This document shows positions 1-13,034 of a DNA stretch of 64,000 nt, piece after piece. A model generated the notes under the pieces. The model had not been told where the DNA came from. It was given only the letters and a program-made list of their open reading frames with translations, and searched no databases. The position numbers were made by a program, and so were the translations under genes. Every line of letters starts with the position of its first letter. Position 1 is the stretch's first letter. Source of the DNA: Gnomoniopsis sp. IMI 355080 (taxonomy: Eukaryota; Ascomycota; Sordariomycetes; Diaporthales; Gnomoniaceae); assembly GCA_027946555.1 (NCBI GenBank), contig JAPEVC010000047.1, positions 115,818-179,817 of the forward strand, in the 5' to 3' direction.

Positions 1-158
1 TACGTAATAGTGTAGCCCGATTATCGCATGGCATCTAAGTGTCTTTTCGTGGCCATTGGGATGTGAGCCAGAATACATTTCCAGATCAAAGTGACAGTAC
101 CCGCTTGGACTCTCACCGATGAATCTCGTCATAGGCTCTATTTCAGGAAGCTGCGGGC

Positions 159-1252
159 TTATTTACCCTGGAACACAGGTTTCCTCTTCTCTCCAAACGC
201 TCGCAATGCCTCATTACGATCCTCAGTCTTCACGACTCTCTCATACATTGCATTCTCCACACTCTCATGAGGCCTCTGGACGGCCTGCAGCGCCGCTCGC
301 ACCGCGATTGGCCCGCCCTCACAAATTGCACCAGCCAGATTGACACTCTCACTCAAGACGTCCTTCCTCGCCAGACTCAGCAGCTTGCCCTGCGCAGTCT
401 TGTCCCCGTCCTTCAACGCCTTGGCGTCATCTTCGGTTTCGGGCAAGACCTCGACAAGACGGTCTGCAATGCCCAAAAAGTAGGCCTCGGGTCCACCTAT
501 CCTCCGCCCAGTCAGGATCAGGTCACGTGCGCGGCCGATGCCAATCAGCGAGGGGAGGCGGTGCGTGCCACCGGCGCCGGGGATTATGCCCAATCGCGTC
601 TCGGGTAGACCAACGACGGCATTCGACGAGAGCACGCGGAAGTGTGTGGAAAGGGCGAGCTCGAGGCCGCCGCCGAGAGCGACGGAGGAGATAGCGGAGA
701 TGGTAGGGATGAGTAGGGCGGCAAGGTTGGTGAGGGTGGCACGGAGAAGAGTTAGAAAGGCCTCGGTTCTGCAGAAGGGAAAATTAGCTGGGATACACTA
801 CGACTGGCCGGGACATAGCAACGACTAGAGACGACTCACTCTTCTGGCGAAAACCCCCTCCGCTCCTTTAGGTCCGCCCCCGCACAGAAAGAGCTATCCA
901 CCGCACTCGCTACAATCAGCGCCCTCGTAGGGCCCCTCTCATCCGCGCCCGCAACGCCGCCAAACCGCTTGTTCCAGCTGCTGGACGGGAGCTCCTCGCC
1001 CGTCGACGCGTCGTATTGTGAGTGGACGTCATCAACCTCGCTTCGGAGCGTCTGAAGAAGGGCACGAGATATGGCATTCCGTGCAGAGGGCCTGTTGAGC
1101 TCGAGAATACGAATATGACCAGTGTTGGGCGCGGGAAGGTTCGTGACGCGGATGAGTGGTTCTTCGGAGGTAGTAGAGGAGTAAAAGCGGGCGGGAGGTG
1201 TGGAGAGGAGGGTTCGCCTTGGTAGGCGGCGAAATACTGGCCGCGGACGCAT
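159..1252 (-). CDS. Mitochondrial 3-methylglutaconyl-CoA hydratase (AUH-type enoyl-CoA hydratase)
   Basis: Two exons: 1252-840 and 768-159 (intron 769-839, GTGAGT donor, TTCTGCAG acceptor), joining in phase to 340 aa. Crotonase fold signatures are visible: FCAGADLKERR (first oxyanion/CoA loop), GGGLELAL and GLPETRLGIIPGAGGTHRL (second oxyanion loop with the catalytic Glu region). The N-terminus is Arg-rich without acidic residues up to about residue 28 (RPVFRRLPRRTLLSTPPARFYSS), as in a mitochondrial presequence. In known family members the enzyme hydrates 3-methylglutaconyl-CoA to HMG-CoA in leucine breakdown; the C-terminal FGEKRKPVFQGK fits AUH better than short-chain ECH. The start is the ATG at 1252; the frame is open further upstream to 1477, but that part looks non-coding and the presequence begins here. 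A generic enoyl-CoA hydratase is the alternative. Confidence 0.92.
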
Positions 1253-4200
1253 TTTAGAGTGGAATTGAGTGCTGAGGTCGTCGTTGAAGGGTCGGACGAG
1301 GAGGGAACTCTGACTATGAACCTCGATATTGTCGAACTCGGGATGCTGTGACGTCGGCTCATTATCTTCGGAAAGAAGCGGGTACTTGCGGCCCGAGCCT
1401 GACGACAAGGGTTGTCCTTGCATCCGATCAAGGACAGTAACTACAATCCACAACGAGACATTTCGAATGGTTGCCAATTGGCAAGTTACGAAGCCTCTTG
1501 ATTCGATCCTTCATAATTTTGGCGTCATTCATGTCAGTGTCAAATCCTCCATTTATCTCGCGTGGCTGAGATTCATGGCCAGAGCCTCATAATCAACTCG
1601 TCCATCATGCCGCGCATCCGTCGTTGACCACCATCTACTTGTCTTCCTCGCCCAACTCCGTAGTTTTCCCAGGCTCGGTGGTGACTAGCACGTACAGACT
1701 GTACAGTATGATTGGAGAATGATGAGCTTCGATGAAACAGTGAACAATCATTGCATGTGGATGCATCGCCTGGGTAGTAGGTGTTGCAATATCACGACTC
1801 GCTGTCGGCATAAATATCCCATACATGTCCAGGGAGTCCGATACATAGAACAATATTGAATATACATAAATGCCTTCTACAGCATGTACAGCATGAAATT
1901 GTCAAGATTGTCACCGATCAATTCGAATCATGGTCAATTCTATGTACAGGCCCTATAAGACCTATGCTCTGTCTGGGTGTCCCAACACTCCCGGTCCATC
2001 GTCCCAAGAGAGTTGGAAGGCGACTGTTGTAAAATTGAATCATCATCTCGAACGCAATCGCGAGGCCTAAAACAATGTTCTGCACATAGGATCAGGTCTA
2101 TCACCTCGGCAAATTCACAAGCATGGTCAGTTCCCAGGGTTTCGTCTGGTACCAAGACTCGACATAATAAGGTTGAAATACGGGATGATACATGTCCATG
2201 CTACTCAGTATTATCATGTAAACCTAGGTATCACTCTGTTTTGTATTCAAAATGGAGCATAATATCATGATGAAACGGTGTTCTTGGTGAACAGTCTTGA
2301 CGTTGATGATACATGACAAGGCCGTGAAGATTAAGCAGCCTGTCATGTCTAATATGACGGAAATCGTTGTACTTATTGAGCTTACTTGTCAGTACGATCT
2401 GCAAAGATATTCAAGGCTCACATCAATAGTCCACAAGTTGACCGACAGGGCCTCAACTTCGATGAGTGAGCTCAGCATGTCCTGTAGATGGTTCCTATGC
2501 CACTGGAACATCTTGCTGCGATCTGTACCTTTTTTGGTGCAATATTAACGTCATCAATATCTCATCCCTTCGATTCGTTCAATTTTACCATGCAGCACTT
2601 ATGCTCTTCTCCCACTACGCTCAGGGTCTATCTGTCTCGGACATATCATATAACGAAGAATGCCATGGAACGCCCATTTTTAGTTTGGAAGCTGGACCAA
2701 CAACTTCGCCAACGAATGACGGCGCGTACCTAGGTAGCCACATGAAGATCCGTACCTAGGTATGAAACCCAAAATGCAATTATTTCGAGTGAGCGCAAGC
2801 ACATGTGATACCAGCAATCAAAACCCGTGGATTCAAGATTCTCACCACTGGGAACCGCGCCAAGAGGAGATCAGCAAAGCTCAGATACCAAGCCTACAGG
2901 GAAAATGACTTGAATTGCCAAAGCTACAATACAACTGCTACAGCTACGTTACAATCCCTTGATAATCGTCTTCAAGGAAGTGTTTGAACGTTCCCAATGC
3001 GGTTTCGATTCAAGACATGCCTTGCATTAGTCCTTCAAGTATTGGGGAAAACCAAGAGTCGGAGCTGAGAGACACTATTATAGTAGCATGTATGCTGTAA
3101 ATCTGTCACGTACTAGTTGATCACGTACTAGGACTGCCATTCGGACGCCCGGGCGTAATAATTGATGCTAGGGGGTTCGCACAGACACATTCAAAAGTGC
3201 TATCACGGACCCTCGGCTTCCTCGGCTTCTGGCGATTCGGTTATAGTGGACAGCACCTGCTGGAGGAAACTACCAGTCCATCCTTGGACATTTGGGTTTA
3301 GATAGTAAATCTGCGGGTCTTGACGTCAAATACTATATAGACCGGAGTTATCTAGTCGCTTAAGCTTGTAATTGAGGGAGGATTGGCCAGACTAGCCACA
3401 GAAACCGTAAGGTAGAGCGGAAGAATGGTGTAGAGCATGCAAGACTGCCTTGTGAGCTTGTGTGTAATAAGCGATATATCCCCACAAGCTTCAGTCAGCA
3501 CGCGCTTCGGCGCGCCATCGGCATTCACGGGACAACGCCATGCATGTATTGAGAGTACTATGGTAGCAACAAGCAAAATCCGCGGACTGGCGTCATTCTC
3601 CCGCTGCGCCAGGAGTCTGTCATCAAACAGACTTTCCAGTTACTCGGATAGCCCCCGCCAGTGCAGGTTGCCGCTAAAACAAACGGCGGCCTCCAGGCCT
3701 CTCAGCAAGGGTGCGATCACCAGCCCGGGCGTTGTTCTTTCCCCACGAGGCCCCACCATTTTTTGTTTCATCTTGCAAGGCACAGGCTCCATTGTCCCTG
3801 TGTCAAGCGGTACCACGCGACAGCTGTTGAACGATGATCAGCAATTCGCTTGTGTTACAGACCTTCACTTTGTCGGTAAGCCCAGCGAATGGCCGAACGT
3901 CTCCATGGCAGCGCAGCGAAAAGATCAAACCTTTCCCCCCGTGATGCTGTTGATGCCGCTTAAGCTCGAGTCACAACGAGAAACTTTGTCATTCAGTCAA
4001 AAAGTCGGTCCGTCACTAAAATGAAGAATGGAGCTTTGACACGAGGACCAAATCTCCGATCTCCCCGCGATTCCCGGGCACCCGCCCGCTGTGGACCCAC
4101 TCCTGTCGACACGTTGGACGGCCGGCGGCGGTTGCAGCTGGTTGGCCATCCATAGCTCGAAGCAGCTGGGCCGCTGGAGTACGACCAACGCCATGGCCAG

Positions 4201-7044
4201 AGGAAGAGCAGCCTGGCTGTAAGCATTGCTTTGTTTGCTGACTGCACCATGCAAGAAGATAGAATACACACACACATACACACACACATTGGATGGCTCT
4301 CAAAATTCAATGCACAGGCCCCAACGCGTCTGCATTCACAATCACACAATCAACGCCTGAAAGGCATTTCAGACCGCACGATTTTGGAAAAGGAGTGGAG
4401 TCGAAGATATAATAAGACCTCGCTACAGCCAATGTGGATATGATTCCGGTGCTGCGGCAGGGCTTCCGGGGTTGAGTTGGCTCTGCTTGCGTAGACGGCC
4501 GCGGCGGGGCGGCCACGTAGTAGGGCTGCAAAGTTTCACGGGTATCTGACCAGGTCCGGGCACATCCTCTCGGGATAATAATACCATAGCAATGCTAAGT
4601 CAAACTATCGACGGGAGCTGCTGATCTATGCATGCAGCAAAAGCTCGTGATGAAGGACTCTGATATGCTATTGTTGGGCAATGAAATGGCAAGGTAAATC
4701 GCGTTCGTGTTGCCAAGTGGGCACGCCTGGCACGGCGCGTGATAATTTGTAGAGCCAGAGTGTTATTGACAGCATGCCCCGGCGGTTCCCGGTTGGACCA
4801 GAGCATGTTGGGTGGTTGCACAAGGCGGTCGGGCGCATGTCTACAGGACACGATTTGTTACCACGCACCCGCGCACATGCCAGCCCGAGGAGGGTTTGTT
4901 GTAACTTTGCGATCGACTGGCCAGGCTGCAGGCCAATGTGTGAAGCTGGTGCAAGGCTGACTTCAAAGGCGGTTTCTTCGCCATTAATCAGCGAATCGTG
5001 ACTAGGACAGCAAGCACGCGCGTCACATTCACAGTCAGTCACAAGGCCAGTCTCCTTTCCACCCAGACCGTGAAACTCAGTGTCTCAGACCGTCTCGGGA
5101 GGGTGGACTGAATTGCGTTTGATTGGATGCACTTTTCATTGTGTTCGCCGCCGTGCTTGTGAACAAGGCTGGGTTGCACTGTCGCGTGTGAAGCGATATT
5201 GCTGATTCATAGTGCACGAGGTCTGGAACGCCTGGCGTAGATATAACCTCAGGGTTGGGATGGAGCTCATACTAGACTTTGTTGTAGTCACTGCTAAGCT
5301 TTTCCATGACTGGGAAATTTGATCAATTTTTTTTGGGCTTGCAGTCAACCCTCGGGAGCTTGAGAACAGAGTCTGGGCCGCTTTACGGTGGTTTGTGGCT
5401 GGCAGCTACTGCACGTGTGACATATATGCAAGCAATGAGCTGCACCCAAAGGGTTTGCGTGTGCCTCGTATCCGGTGAGAGGCTTTTCGGGTTCCAAATG
5501 GTTTGCGAACTTGGCAGGTCTTCAAAGCTACCGCCCACTACAACAGCGGAAACGCATTGAAAAATAAACTTCAAGCATACCACGAGGCTATCAAGATGCA
5601 TCCGCCTTGGCGCGCCGAGATTTTTACGATGTTTTGACAGCCGGCAGACAGGGCCCCTGACATGTGTCCCGGTTGACGTATTTGGTGAATGATCGGTGGG
5701 AACGTTGGGCGATCAGTCGATCATCATTGATCATGCACCCAAAGTTCGAAACTTCATGCAAACGGCCGGCCGACCTCCCTGCCAACAAGCAAGAAGTTGG
5801 AAGTTGGAGGTTTTGGTTATTAGGAAACAGTTGTTGGATAGCGTGCCAGCAACACAAAAGAAAAAGGAGGAGGTCGTACACCTGGGCGGGCACTTGCAGG
5901 CTCTCCTAGTGATTAAGCCCTGGCCTACTAACAAAGTCTTAGACCTACCACTGGGTGTATATGTGTGTGTGTCTGTCTGTCGGATATATACGAGCTGCGG
6001 GCTGTTCAAAAGCATCATAAGCTGCATGTTGTGGTGAAAGGTTTTCCTCCTATATTGGCTCAGCTACACTTGGGAACCAGTGATGCATGAAATGTCTTGG
6101 ATTGAGTGGTGCATAGGTACCTACCGAATGCCGAATCAGGAAGAGCACCAACAGTCTTTTCACTGGCGTCAAGACGGTGCACAACGGCTAGATCGAGCAC
6201 CCAGTTCATGGTTTCCTAGTGTGTACCATAGTAATTCACCGGCTGAACGGCGGTAACGGCTAGTACGGGCATGAGTGAAGATTACCATCGTACAAGATAG
6301 ACTTCAAGCCAAGTGAGGACTGATCTAGTGCTGAGGTCTATCCAACAGCACAATCAAATACGTAAGTACTTGTTAGATGAGCTGTTCCGAGCATGTTAGT
6401 GTGTGAGTATGGCTCCTGGTGTGTGCTCTATCACTCTCTACCAGATTCATCATTTAAATGACCGCAGAGGACATTGGCGTTGACCTCGCTTGTTAGATTA
6501 ATTATGAGGCCCAGAAAAAGGGGGTCGACGGAGGATTGGTGCGTTTTTGTCTTCACTGATCAATGCTTCATCCCGGGGGAAACTTGGAAGAAGAGTCGCA
6601 CAACGGAGACTTTTGGCGGCAGGACGTGGAGTGGGTTTCCCGATGTGGACAGCAATGCTTTGCTTTGGTGTTCCAAGCCAATAATCGTTCTTGGAAGAGT
6701 GGGGTGTCATTAGGTAGTGCCCTCGCTATTGGATGGCACCCACTGGTCTCGAGCAACAAGTGTGATTGAAAAAGCTCCATCCCAAGCAAGCCGGGGTCGC
6801 TGGGCAGGGCGACAGCCTGCAAACCAGCAAGGCCTAAAATAATTGCACAGCAGGGGGCCGTGTAGGGGACGTGCATGCCGACTTGCCAGAAGACAGGGAT
6901 AGCTGAGGCATTCAAAGGGTCCACTTCCCAGGAACCAAAGTCTCATGCAGCCACTCAGAGGTCTTGCCCAGAGGTACGTACCGTCGATCGATGAAAAAGG
7001 GGCTCCGCCAGCAATTTCCCTCGAGAGTGTGAGTGGTTCGTTTC
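1253..7044. other. Long spacer without recognisable gene
   Basis: About 5.8 kb. Open frames are short, overlap on both strands and mostly start at GTG/TTG; none shows a domain. The longest (3437-4024, +) resembles nothing I know. Visible items are a (CA)n run at 4266-4288, a (GT)n run near 5960-5981, two TACCTAGGTA palindromes at 2727-2736 and 2753-2762, and a short direct repeat TCACGTACTAG at 3106-3116 and 3121-3131. No tRNA-like cloverleaf was seen. Confidence 0.6.
4266..4288. repeat. (CA)n microsatellite
   Basis: An uninterrupted alternating CA tract with one T interruption, in the spacer; simple sequence repeat. Confidence 0.9.
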
Positions 7045-8481
7045 ACTTCGGGCCAAACAGGGGGAAAACGAAGAGTGGGAAAAGAAAAGAGAGAGAGAGA
7101 GAAAGCGAAGTTTGTAAGGGAAAAAGCTTGGAAGAAGACGTGGCAGTGCTGAGAATGATATTGAGGCACAGAGAGAGGGAGTGCGCGAGCGAGAAGGGGA
7201 GGGGGGTGGTTGAATTAGGTTGGAAGACGACGAGAGAGGTGTAGTGACTTGTTCTGGGGCTTGGGCAAGGAGGAGTCAGGTTGTCTCTCGGCTCTCTTCC
7301 CACCCTCCCTCAGACACGCGCCCCGTCCACCCCCAGGCCCATTCCTTGCGTCCCTGCCCTTTCTTACCCGTCCTTCGCACCTCCCAACCTTGGAACTTTG
7401 TGTCTTTTTTCTGCGTCTTGCCTCTTTCTGTCCGCCAAAACCACGTCTACGCACGCACGCTATTGTTCGTGGCTCTCGTTTTCTGAAACCTCTCGCTGCA
7501 CTTTTTGCAGACCACTCTCTTTTCTTCCTTGGCCCCCATTCCATCGTCCCAACCTTCGTTTTTCCTTTGACAAGCCTACGAAACAAGCATACCGCGTACA
7601 CCCATCCTCCCCCTTCCAAACCGCAGCACAAAATCTGGGCATCGCATGAACGACAAACAACCCAAGCCCCAGTCCTCTTTCGTTACTTGCCGTCATCGTC
7701 TCGGGGCCTCCGTCTGAGTCTGCTTCAGGTTTTCCTTCGACTCGACTCCGGGACTTGACGACTAAGCTTGCGGTGCGACACGACACGACAAAAACAACAA
7801 TCCTCCCACTAGCAGCCGCAGTAGTCATCTCAGCTTTTCGACCATCCAGCCATCCCAACCGACCACCATCGGCGACCTACGACAGCGGACGACCTCCCTT
7901 GCCGCCCTCGACGCTCATCTGTTCCGTCGAATTCCTTGACGGGCCCGGTCACTGACAATTCTTTGTCTATTGCCTATCCCTCGCCTCCGGTTCTTTTTTG
8001 TCCGACGATTTACCTGCCACCTAGGATCAAGCCGCCAATAGGGTTCGGTCGATGTCATTGCCACTTTGAGGGTTGGAATTGGAAGCACTAGAAGGGAGCG
8101 AAGAAGGACTCGCTCCAAGGATACGAAGGACATCGTGGACTTCGAACACCGGAGCATAGACAAAGAAATCAGGACTCGGCATCATTCTTGGTCCTCGTGT
8201 CGATTGTCCTAGTCTTTGTTGGCACCCAGTAGACGCTGTCTAATCCTCGACTTCAAGCACTCATCTAAGTCGAAGCATATCTTCGACAAAGGCCACCCCC
8301 CACTCTGCCGCGTGATTCGGTCCTCCTGACTCGCGAACCTTCTCACCATCCTCGATCAACAACGCACGACATTCGTTCATTATACAGTCTTTCATCCCAT
8401 CCCTGAATTTTAATCAGCGTCGTTGATCCGACCCATCCGATTAAAAGCACCCGTGCAACTCAGCTCTTCACACCAATCAAC
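7045..8481 (+). promoter_or_regulatory. Purine-rich then pyrimidine-rich leader of the WSC gene
   Basis: The + strand is strongly GA-rich from about 7060 to 7245 (including a (GA)n run at 7087-7102) and switches to strongly CT-rich from about 7270 to 7960. CT-rich tracts before the transcription start are common in filamentous-fungal promoters and leaders, so the second block fits a promoter and long 5' leader for the WSC gene at 8482. Open frames here (for example 7249-7758 and 7215-7631) have low-complexity composition and are not taken as genes. The exact transcription start cannot be read from the sequence. Confidence 0.45.
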
Positions 8482-9469
8482 ATGAGGTTAACAAACATCC
8501 TCGCGGCCTTCGTGGCCACTGCGTCTTCCACATACGCCGCTACGACAACATCCGACTCTGACTCTACGGCAGCCTCGACCGCAACTGCAGTCCAATCCCC
8601 ATCTGCTGCCCCTACACTTGGCAGCCCTATTTCTCAAGGCTGTTTCTCATCATGGGGTAACATGATTTTGAACTCGACTGTCAAGTTCAACTCCATGGGT
8701 GGCTGTATCACTGCTCTCTGCACTCCAGCAGGTTACACCGTGGGAGCCATGACTGGCGGTAACGAGTGCTACTGCGGCACCGAATACCCGCCCAAGGATA
8801 CCCTCGTTGACGACAGCAAATGTAATGTGGGCTGCCCCGGCTATGGCTTGGAGGCTTGCGGTGGTATCGGCACATACAGTGTGTTCAACACTGGTATCAT
8901 GCTAGAGGTTGACTACGCCGAAGCAAACACGACTTCTTCGGCTTCAGGGACTTCAGGCACTGTCGTAGCTTCATCTACAGTGGTAAGCGGCGGTCAGAGT
9001 AAGTTGTCCACATCGCCCTAATCTGTTGAGGTACAGTGCGCTAATTTTGTGTCAACAGCCAGCGTTGTTTATGTCACACAGTCTCCTACAGCGTCCGCGG
9101 AGCCAAAGTCAAGCTCGGCAAACGTGGGTGGCATTGTGGCTGGAGTTGTGGTTGGTGTCGTAGTGCTCCTCGCCATTGCTGGTGGTTTCATTTTCTGGCA
9201 CCGACGCAGAAGAAACCAGGAGATCGAAGAGGAGCACCGCCGCAACGCTGCGGTGAACGCCTTCATGAAGCCGCCGGGAAGCAGCGGTGGCTACTCCGTC
9301 GAGAACGACTCCAGAATGGACCCCGTGATGGCACAGAGGAGACTGAGCAGTGGCAGTATTGCCGACAACGAAGATTACTCACGACGGATCCTCCGGGTAT
9401 GTCTTGCATGCCTGTATCACCCCCAAGTATGCTTTGAAGCTAACCAAACCCCAGGTCACCAACGCATGA
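8482..9469 (+). CDS. WSC-domain cell-wall stress sensor (Wsc/Slg1-like)
   Basis: Three exons: 8482-8998, 9059-9396, 9455-9469; 289 aa. The order is a signal peptide (residues 1-19), a Ser/Thr-rich stretch, a WSC domain (about 50-140, with QGCFSSWG, GGCITALC, NECYCG and CPGYGLEACGG), a Ser/Thr-rich extracellular stalk, one transmembrane helix (about 196-219), then a basic stop-transfer HRRRR and a cytoplasmic tail. The tail ends DNEDYSRRILRVTNA, a pattern kept at the end of fungal WSC sensors and produced only by splicing the last 58-nt intron; without that splice the frame would run on to 9579. Known members sense wall stress and signal to Rho1 and the Pkc1 MAPK pathway. A long CT-rich leader precedes the gene. 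Confidence 0.92.
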
Positions 9470-12400
9470 GAAGCTTGAACCACTTACGACGAACGATTTC
9501 CCGTCTGTACAATACTCTGCCCCGGCATCATCGGCGTTTCGGATTTCCGCTCATGGCACGTATGGATCGATCCAGTTGATGGACGTGGCGTTTCATCTGG
9601 CGTAGGAGCAGCAACAATATATTGGGGTTGCAGCGATGACTGTGACAAATTGCCTCCGGGCTAGGGTTGCTGCCTCCATACGCCGTCCGCTCCTTTGCGA
9701 TTAGTATGGCTGTTGTAAGAGAGTCCACTCGGAAGGCTCGACTGCAATCGATGAGCAATCTTGTCGAATCAGCATACTCAAAATTTTCGTCACGACGAAT
9801 GGCTTTGTGATACCAACTTTTCTTTTTACCAAGGAGGACGATCCCGTCTACAGAGCATCGAATGCTCAACAACGATCAACTCACTTTGACCAGGGACACC
9901 GAGAGAATGTCTTCTCACTACATCTTTATTTGTCTGGGCATCGGGGCGGAGATTTGGGAAATGTGGAACCTTTCGGCGGGGAGTAGACAACTCGGACTGA
10001 GCAGGCTCACCGTCTGCAGTTCGAGTCCCTAAGTCATGGCGAGAAAGGGAAACGAGGACAGGACAAGCCAGATGCTTGTACCGGTCCGTTTGAAAAAATC
10101 CATATTGCGGCAAAAGGAACAAATGCTGCGGTTCATAAACCCCCATACTACTACGATTACTACCTTGTGGGACAGACATATACTTTTTATTTTCGTCTTG
10201 AAATACAATTCAATCTTCTTCACATGACACTCAATCTATTTATGGGCAGGGCAACTATACCTGGGCCCATACTATTTGCTACATGCAGTGAAGACGAATT
10301 CAAGGGGTAGGACTGATCAGACACCGTGATGATCAGCTCGTGTCTCCCATTGCGCCTCTTGAGAGGCTAGACGCCGAAGATACTCCACGGGTGTGTTACG
10401 GCTATCAAATAACATCGGTCACACGATCTGGCTTTCGCCCATTTTGTGGCTTTGCTGCCACTAGGCTGGATCATTGTGCGTGCCTGGATGGGAGCCATGT
10501 CTGCCTTAAAACAAAGCGGATTAAAGCGTCAGCGGTGAGCAACAATGTCCTGGTGGCGAGGACCTGATGTACCAAGTCTGGTTTTGGGGCTTTCACGGAT
10601 CTTGGTGTGTCCTAGTCTTGGCTGGAGTCTACGGCAAGGAAGGTCGACCATTGAGAGGTTTAGGGACTTAGCTAATGAAGAGGTATATTGGAGTTGAGAC
10701 TTCTGAGAAATCAAAGTGTCCTGGAACTTAGAATGATGCTGATGATTCCGTATGGGTGTGCTGCCTGAAGCATATCGCAAGAGGCACGCTGATGATCCAC
10801 GTCTTTCTCTTGTACAGGTTGGATGAGGTAAGTCTCTCAGCGCTGGCTGGTAGCTAGGTCGTGCAAACATCCCATCAAGATCGGGACTAGTAGGTATATA
10901 CCGTCATGGCGGATTCGTCCAACATTTGCATGCACAAGTGGCATCAGTCGCCGAACATTCTATGTGTTTATGCCCAAACGTCTTGCTTGAGCACCTCGGT
11001 AGGTATGTTATGTGAAAAGTCTCGAAGCAACATCACAATCTTACGAAGTCTGGGCATACAGCAGACTAAAGGATGTATCAGGGCGCACCCCACGCATAAG
11101 TAGCACGTCGGGTGCCTGGCCATAAATGATGAGTACTCTCGTGGTCAGAAACAGTAGCAAGTTTCTTTTTACTTCGTTTTCTTCCTTTGACTTGTGCGTG
11201 GAGTGGTGGAGGGCCAGCACGCGAGCATGGACATACTTACCTGGTACCTGCCTACCTATTTGAAAATAACTACCCATGGACGAGAAGAGATCACGACAAA
11301 GTCAACCATCAATGATTGCTACCTCGTTATCAACTATTGAGACATCGGCTGTCACTCAAACTTGGTGTTCACAATCTCGTCAAGACGGATTGGTTGGGGC
11401 CTGTCAAAACCTGTCAGACAAGATTTGGTGTTTGCCCCCGTGCGATGAGATCGATTAGGAAGTTCCACAACTCATCCCGTCGAGCCGTGAGCCTGTGTAA
11501 CGATAAGTAAAATACTTTTTCTCTCGTCGGGCTGCTCACTGGATTTGCCTCAAGCATTTATTTTGTTTCTGTCTCCCGTTGGTTGTGACCGTATGACTCG
11601 TTCGGCGCGGGTTATCAATACGGCTGGACTCGCCTGATTCGGCCTTGGTCTCCAGCATTCGTGGATCAAACCTTGAAGGTATCTTGAATGGTCCTCGCAG
11701 AGACCCTCCTGTGAGCTAGTACTCGGCCAAGACCGAAAAAGTACGAATGCGATTGGGGCATCTCGTTCCGTTATACTCGTATTGATTCTCGCCCATTTTT
11801 TTCACATATTGTTTGGTAAGGGTCATGGCGAGCCAGATGAGCAAGCTAGGGGAACTGAAGTCTCCTTCACGATTTGAGAAAGAATACGCGAAGAGGCCTG
11901 GTGCCTGGTAGACATGGCTCTGCCGAATGCGTTCAGATGTCTAGGTATACACGACCTCCAGTGATGAGCTGTCTCTCCTCTGACTGAGGAAATCCCAATC
12001 TAGCTGTGGTGATTCGTCTTTTGCCCCCCCTCCCCTCTCCCTTCGTTTCCTCGTCCTAGCAAACGATGCAGTCTCGGGCGTCGATCGGATCTCAAATCTC
12101 AATCTCCTGTTGTACTTGTGTTGTGGGGAGGCTTGAGCCGTTGATTGTGATACCACTTGGCTGGTCGCACTGACTCTTTGACACCTGCAAGTGGCCGCTG
12201 ATGCATTTCCTCAGCAGGCAGATATGTTGTGTGCAAGCTGTGGCGGAGGCGGCGGCTCATATTTTTTCCCTTTCGCTTCCTTGAATCCCTATCGCAGAGT
12301 TCTTTTACCTTTGAAGGTGAGTACGATGGCTCGGCATGTCTAGTATTTAATCTATATTTCGTCTGTGTACAAAGGTATGCAGGACTCCCTGGACTTATTA

Positions 12401-13034
12401 GAGGCACGTTGTATGCATGACGAATGCTGAGAGTTAATGACGACATTTGACGAGAAATACTGGAAATACCGAGTGTCTGACTAAACCATATGAAGTCCGA
12501 TTCATCTCGCGAGTGAAAATGTTCAATGTCATCAAAGCCCACCGAGACGTGATCCAGGACGATTTGGGAATCTCCGTGGCGATGAAGCACATAATATCGA
12601 CGGCAAGCGACCACAAGGCGAGACAGCCCATCAGGCGGGAAGACGCTTACCGATTGGGTGTATGCCACTTTGACAGGCAAACTTGCAGAACCGTTGATGT
12701 CTCGGAAGGCAGCATGCACTTCGCCAACAGCCCTCGCTTCAGGTGGGAGTGCAATGTCAGTTGGGGTCGAGACTGTATTATCATCAGTGATCGCTATGAG
12801 AGGAAAGTTGACGGCATTGGAATTTGGAACCGCGAGGAACGTCAAGAAGATTGTTCAAGGCACGCAGTTGAGGGCTATCGTCTTCTATTGTAGGATCAAG
12901 GAAATATATAATGTCCCGCTCGCCGTCACCGATTTCCAGTTGAGAACACCATCCTCATCACTACTTTCTCTTTCACACAAGTTCATCCGAGCTCGATTCG
13001 ATTGCTGCTGTGGCTTCTTTCACTCACCTTTACC
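9470..13034. other. Spacer between WSC gene and small secreted protein
   Basis: About 3.6 kb. The first few hundred bases are probably the WSC 3' untranslated region. A long open frame on the minus strand (12099-12845) begins only with TTG and has no recognised domain; it is treated as a doubtful signal in the findings. Nothing else stands out. Confidence 0.5.

Noticed and set aside
3437..4024. 195-aa open frame, plus strand
   Set aside because: No domain, no targeting signal, overlaps other open frames; this length is expected about once by chance in 64 kb at this GC.
5690..5770. B-box-like GTTCGAAAC as a tRNA hint
   Set aside because: The flanking T-stem pairs only three of five bases and no A box or acceptor stem fits.
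7249..7758. 169-aa open frame in the CT-rich leader
   Set aside because: Composition-driven (Ser/Pro/Leu/Phe from CT tracts), opposite strand equally open; better read as leader.
9397..9579. Read-through of the last WSC exon
   Set aside because: Splicing the 58-nt intron yields the conserved ...RRILRVTNA end, the read-through does not.
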